Assembly: GCA_037044905.1 (NCBI GenBank)
Contig: JBAOKB010000144.1
Span: forward strand, 1,674,001 to 1,738,000
Direction of reading: 5' to 3'
Length of the DNA: 64,000 nt
From: Hortaea werneckii
Lineage: Eukaryota; Ascomycota; Dothideomycetes; Mycosphaerellales; Teratosphaeriaceae
Both the position numbers and the translations under genes were made by a program. The notes beneath the pieces are model-generated. The model was not told the origin of the DNA. It saw only the letters and a list, made by a program, of their open reading frames with translations, and made no database searches. Shown in pieces: positions 63,833 to 64,000 of this stretch (its first letter is position 1; each line of letters begins with the position of its first letter).

Positions 63833-64000
63833 TCTGTGACGATGCGTATGGCTGAATGGCAAATCAACAGAGGTCAGGACCGTCCTTTCGCGATGTTCAA
63901 GACGACAGCGATGTTTATGATAGTCGGTAAAGGATCGAATATATTGCCGACACAAAGGAACGCGTCGCAGCGAGGTGGAAGAAGTAGTATTGCATGGCCA

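Noticed and set aside
1..64000. tRNA, rRNA genes, CRISPR arrays and a secondary-metabolite cluster
   Set aside because: No B-box-like or cloverleaf sequence, rRNA segment or spacer array was recognised by eye, and no polyketide, peptide or terpene-cyclase scaffold gene is present other than the sterol enzyme ERG9.

Overview
This window is a eukaryotic chromosome segment from a filamentous ascomycete (Pezizomycotina). The evidence is densely packed genes, mostly 50-145 nt GT-AG introns with CTAAC/CTGAC-type branch points, typical fungal families (2EXR/F-box-like, DUF7514, BimC kinesin, Ste11, Tum1) and a Tc1/mariner copy wrecked by C-to-T changes at CpA, the mark of repeat-induced point mutation (RIP). 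A Dothideomycete is my best guess, but that is inference. The gene complement is core chromosomal; there is no biosynthetic cluster, rRNA gene, CRISPR array or recognisable tRNA.

Layout. 0-9.5 kb: the 3' part of mitochondrial ribosomal protein uL16m, a small zinc-finger-like protein, a glycine-zipper protein, a secreted Ser/Pro/Thr-rich protein built on a 60-bp minisatellite, a membrane-linked methyltransferase-like protein and a conserved protein of unknown function. 9.5-18 kb: a gene-poor 2-kb gap, a divergent pair of uncharacterised genes, a Y-family DNA polymerase of the iota type and an old yellow enzyme. 18-31 kb: a Mug190/tricalbin-like SMP-C2 protein, N-acetylglucosamine-6-phosphate deacetylase, a hypothetical protein, the Naa38 subunit of NatC, a DUF2264 protein and a 2EXR protein. 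32-44 kb: squalene synthase with a 36-C run in its last exon, Apc11, the RIP-degraded transposon, mercaptopyruvate sulfurtransferase, a small secreted protein full of microsatellites, a 42-G run and a PHAF1/UPF0183 homologue. 44-64 kb: kinesin-5, succinate-semialdehyde dehydrogenase, a four-exon membrane protein with a 22-nt exon, a DUF7514 protein, a 3-kb gap, the MAPKKK Ste11 and an MFS transporter.

The genes do not form one pathway. They cover mitochondrial translation, sterol synthesis (ERG9), amino-sugar and GABA catabolism, sulfur transfer, spindle function and anaphase control (kinesin-5, Apc11), translesion synthesis (Pol iota), ER membrane contact and autophagy-linked families, and MAPK signalling. 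I rebuilt many gene models by hand from splice signals because one-exon reading frames miss their ends. I saw no convincing undescribed multi-gene system. The most notable items are the two very long C/G homopolymers, the repeat-driven secreted proteins, the Pol iota with a Pol eta-type zinc finger, the RIP-dead transposon and several conserved but uncharacterised genes.
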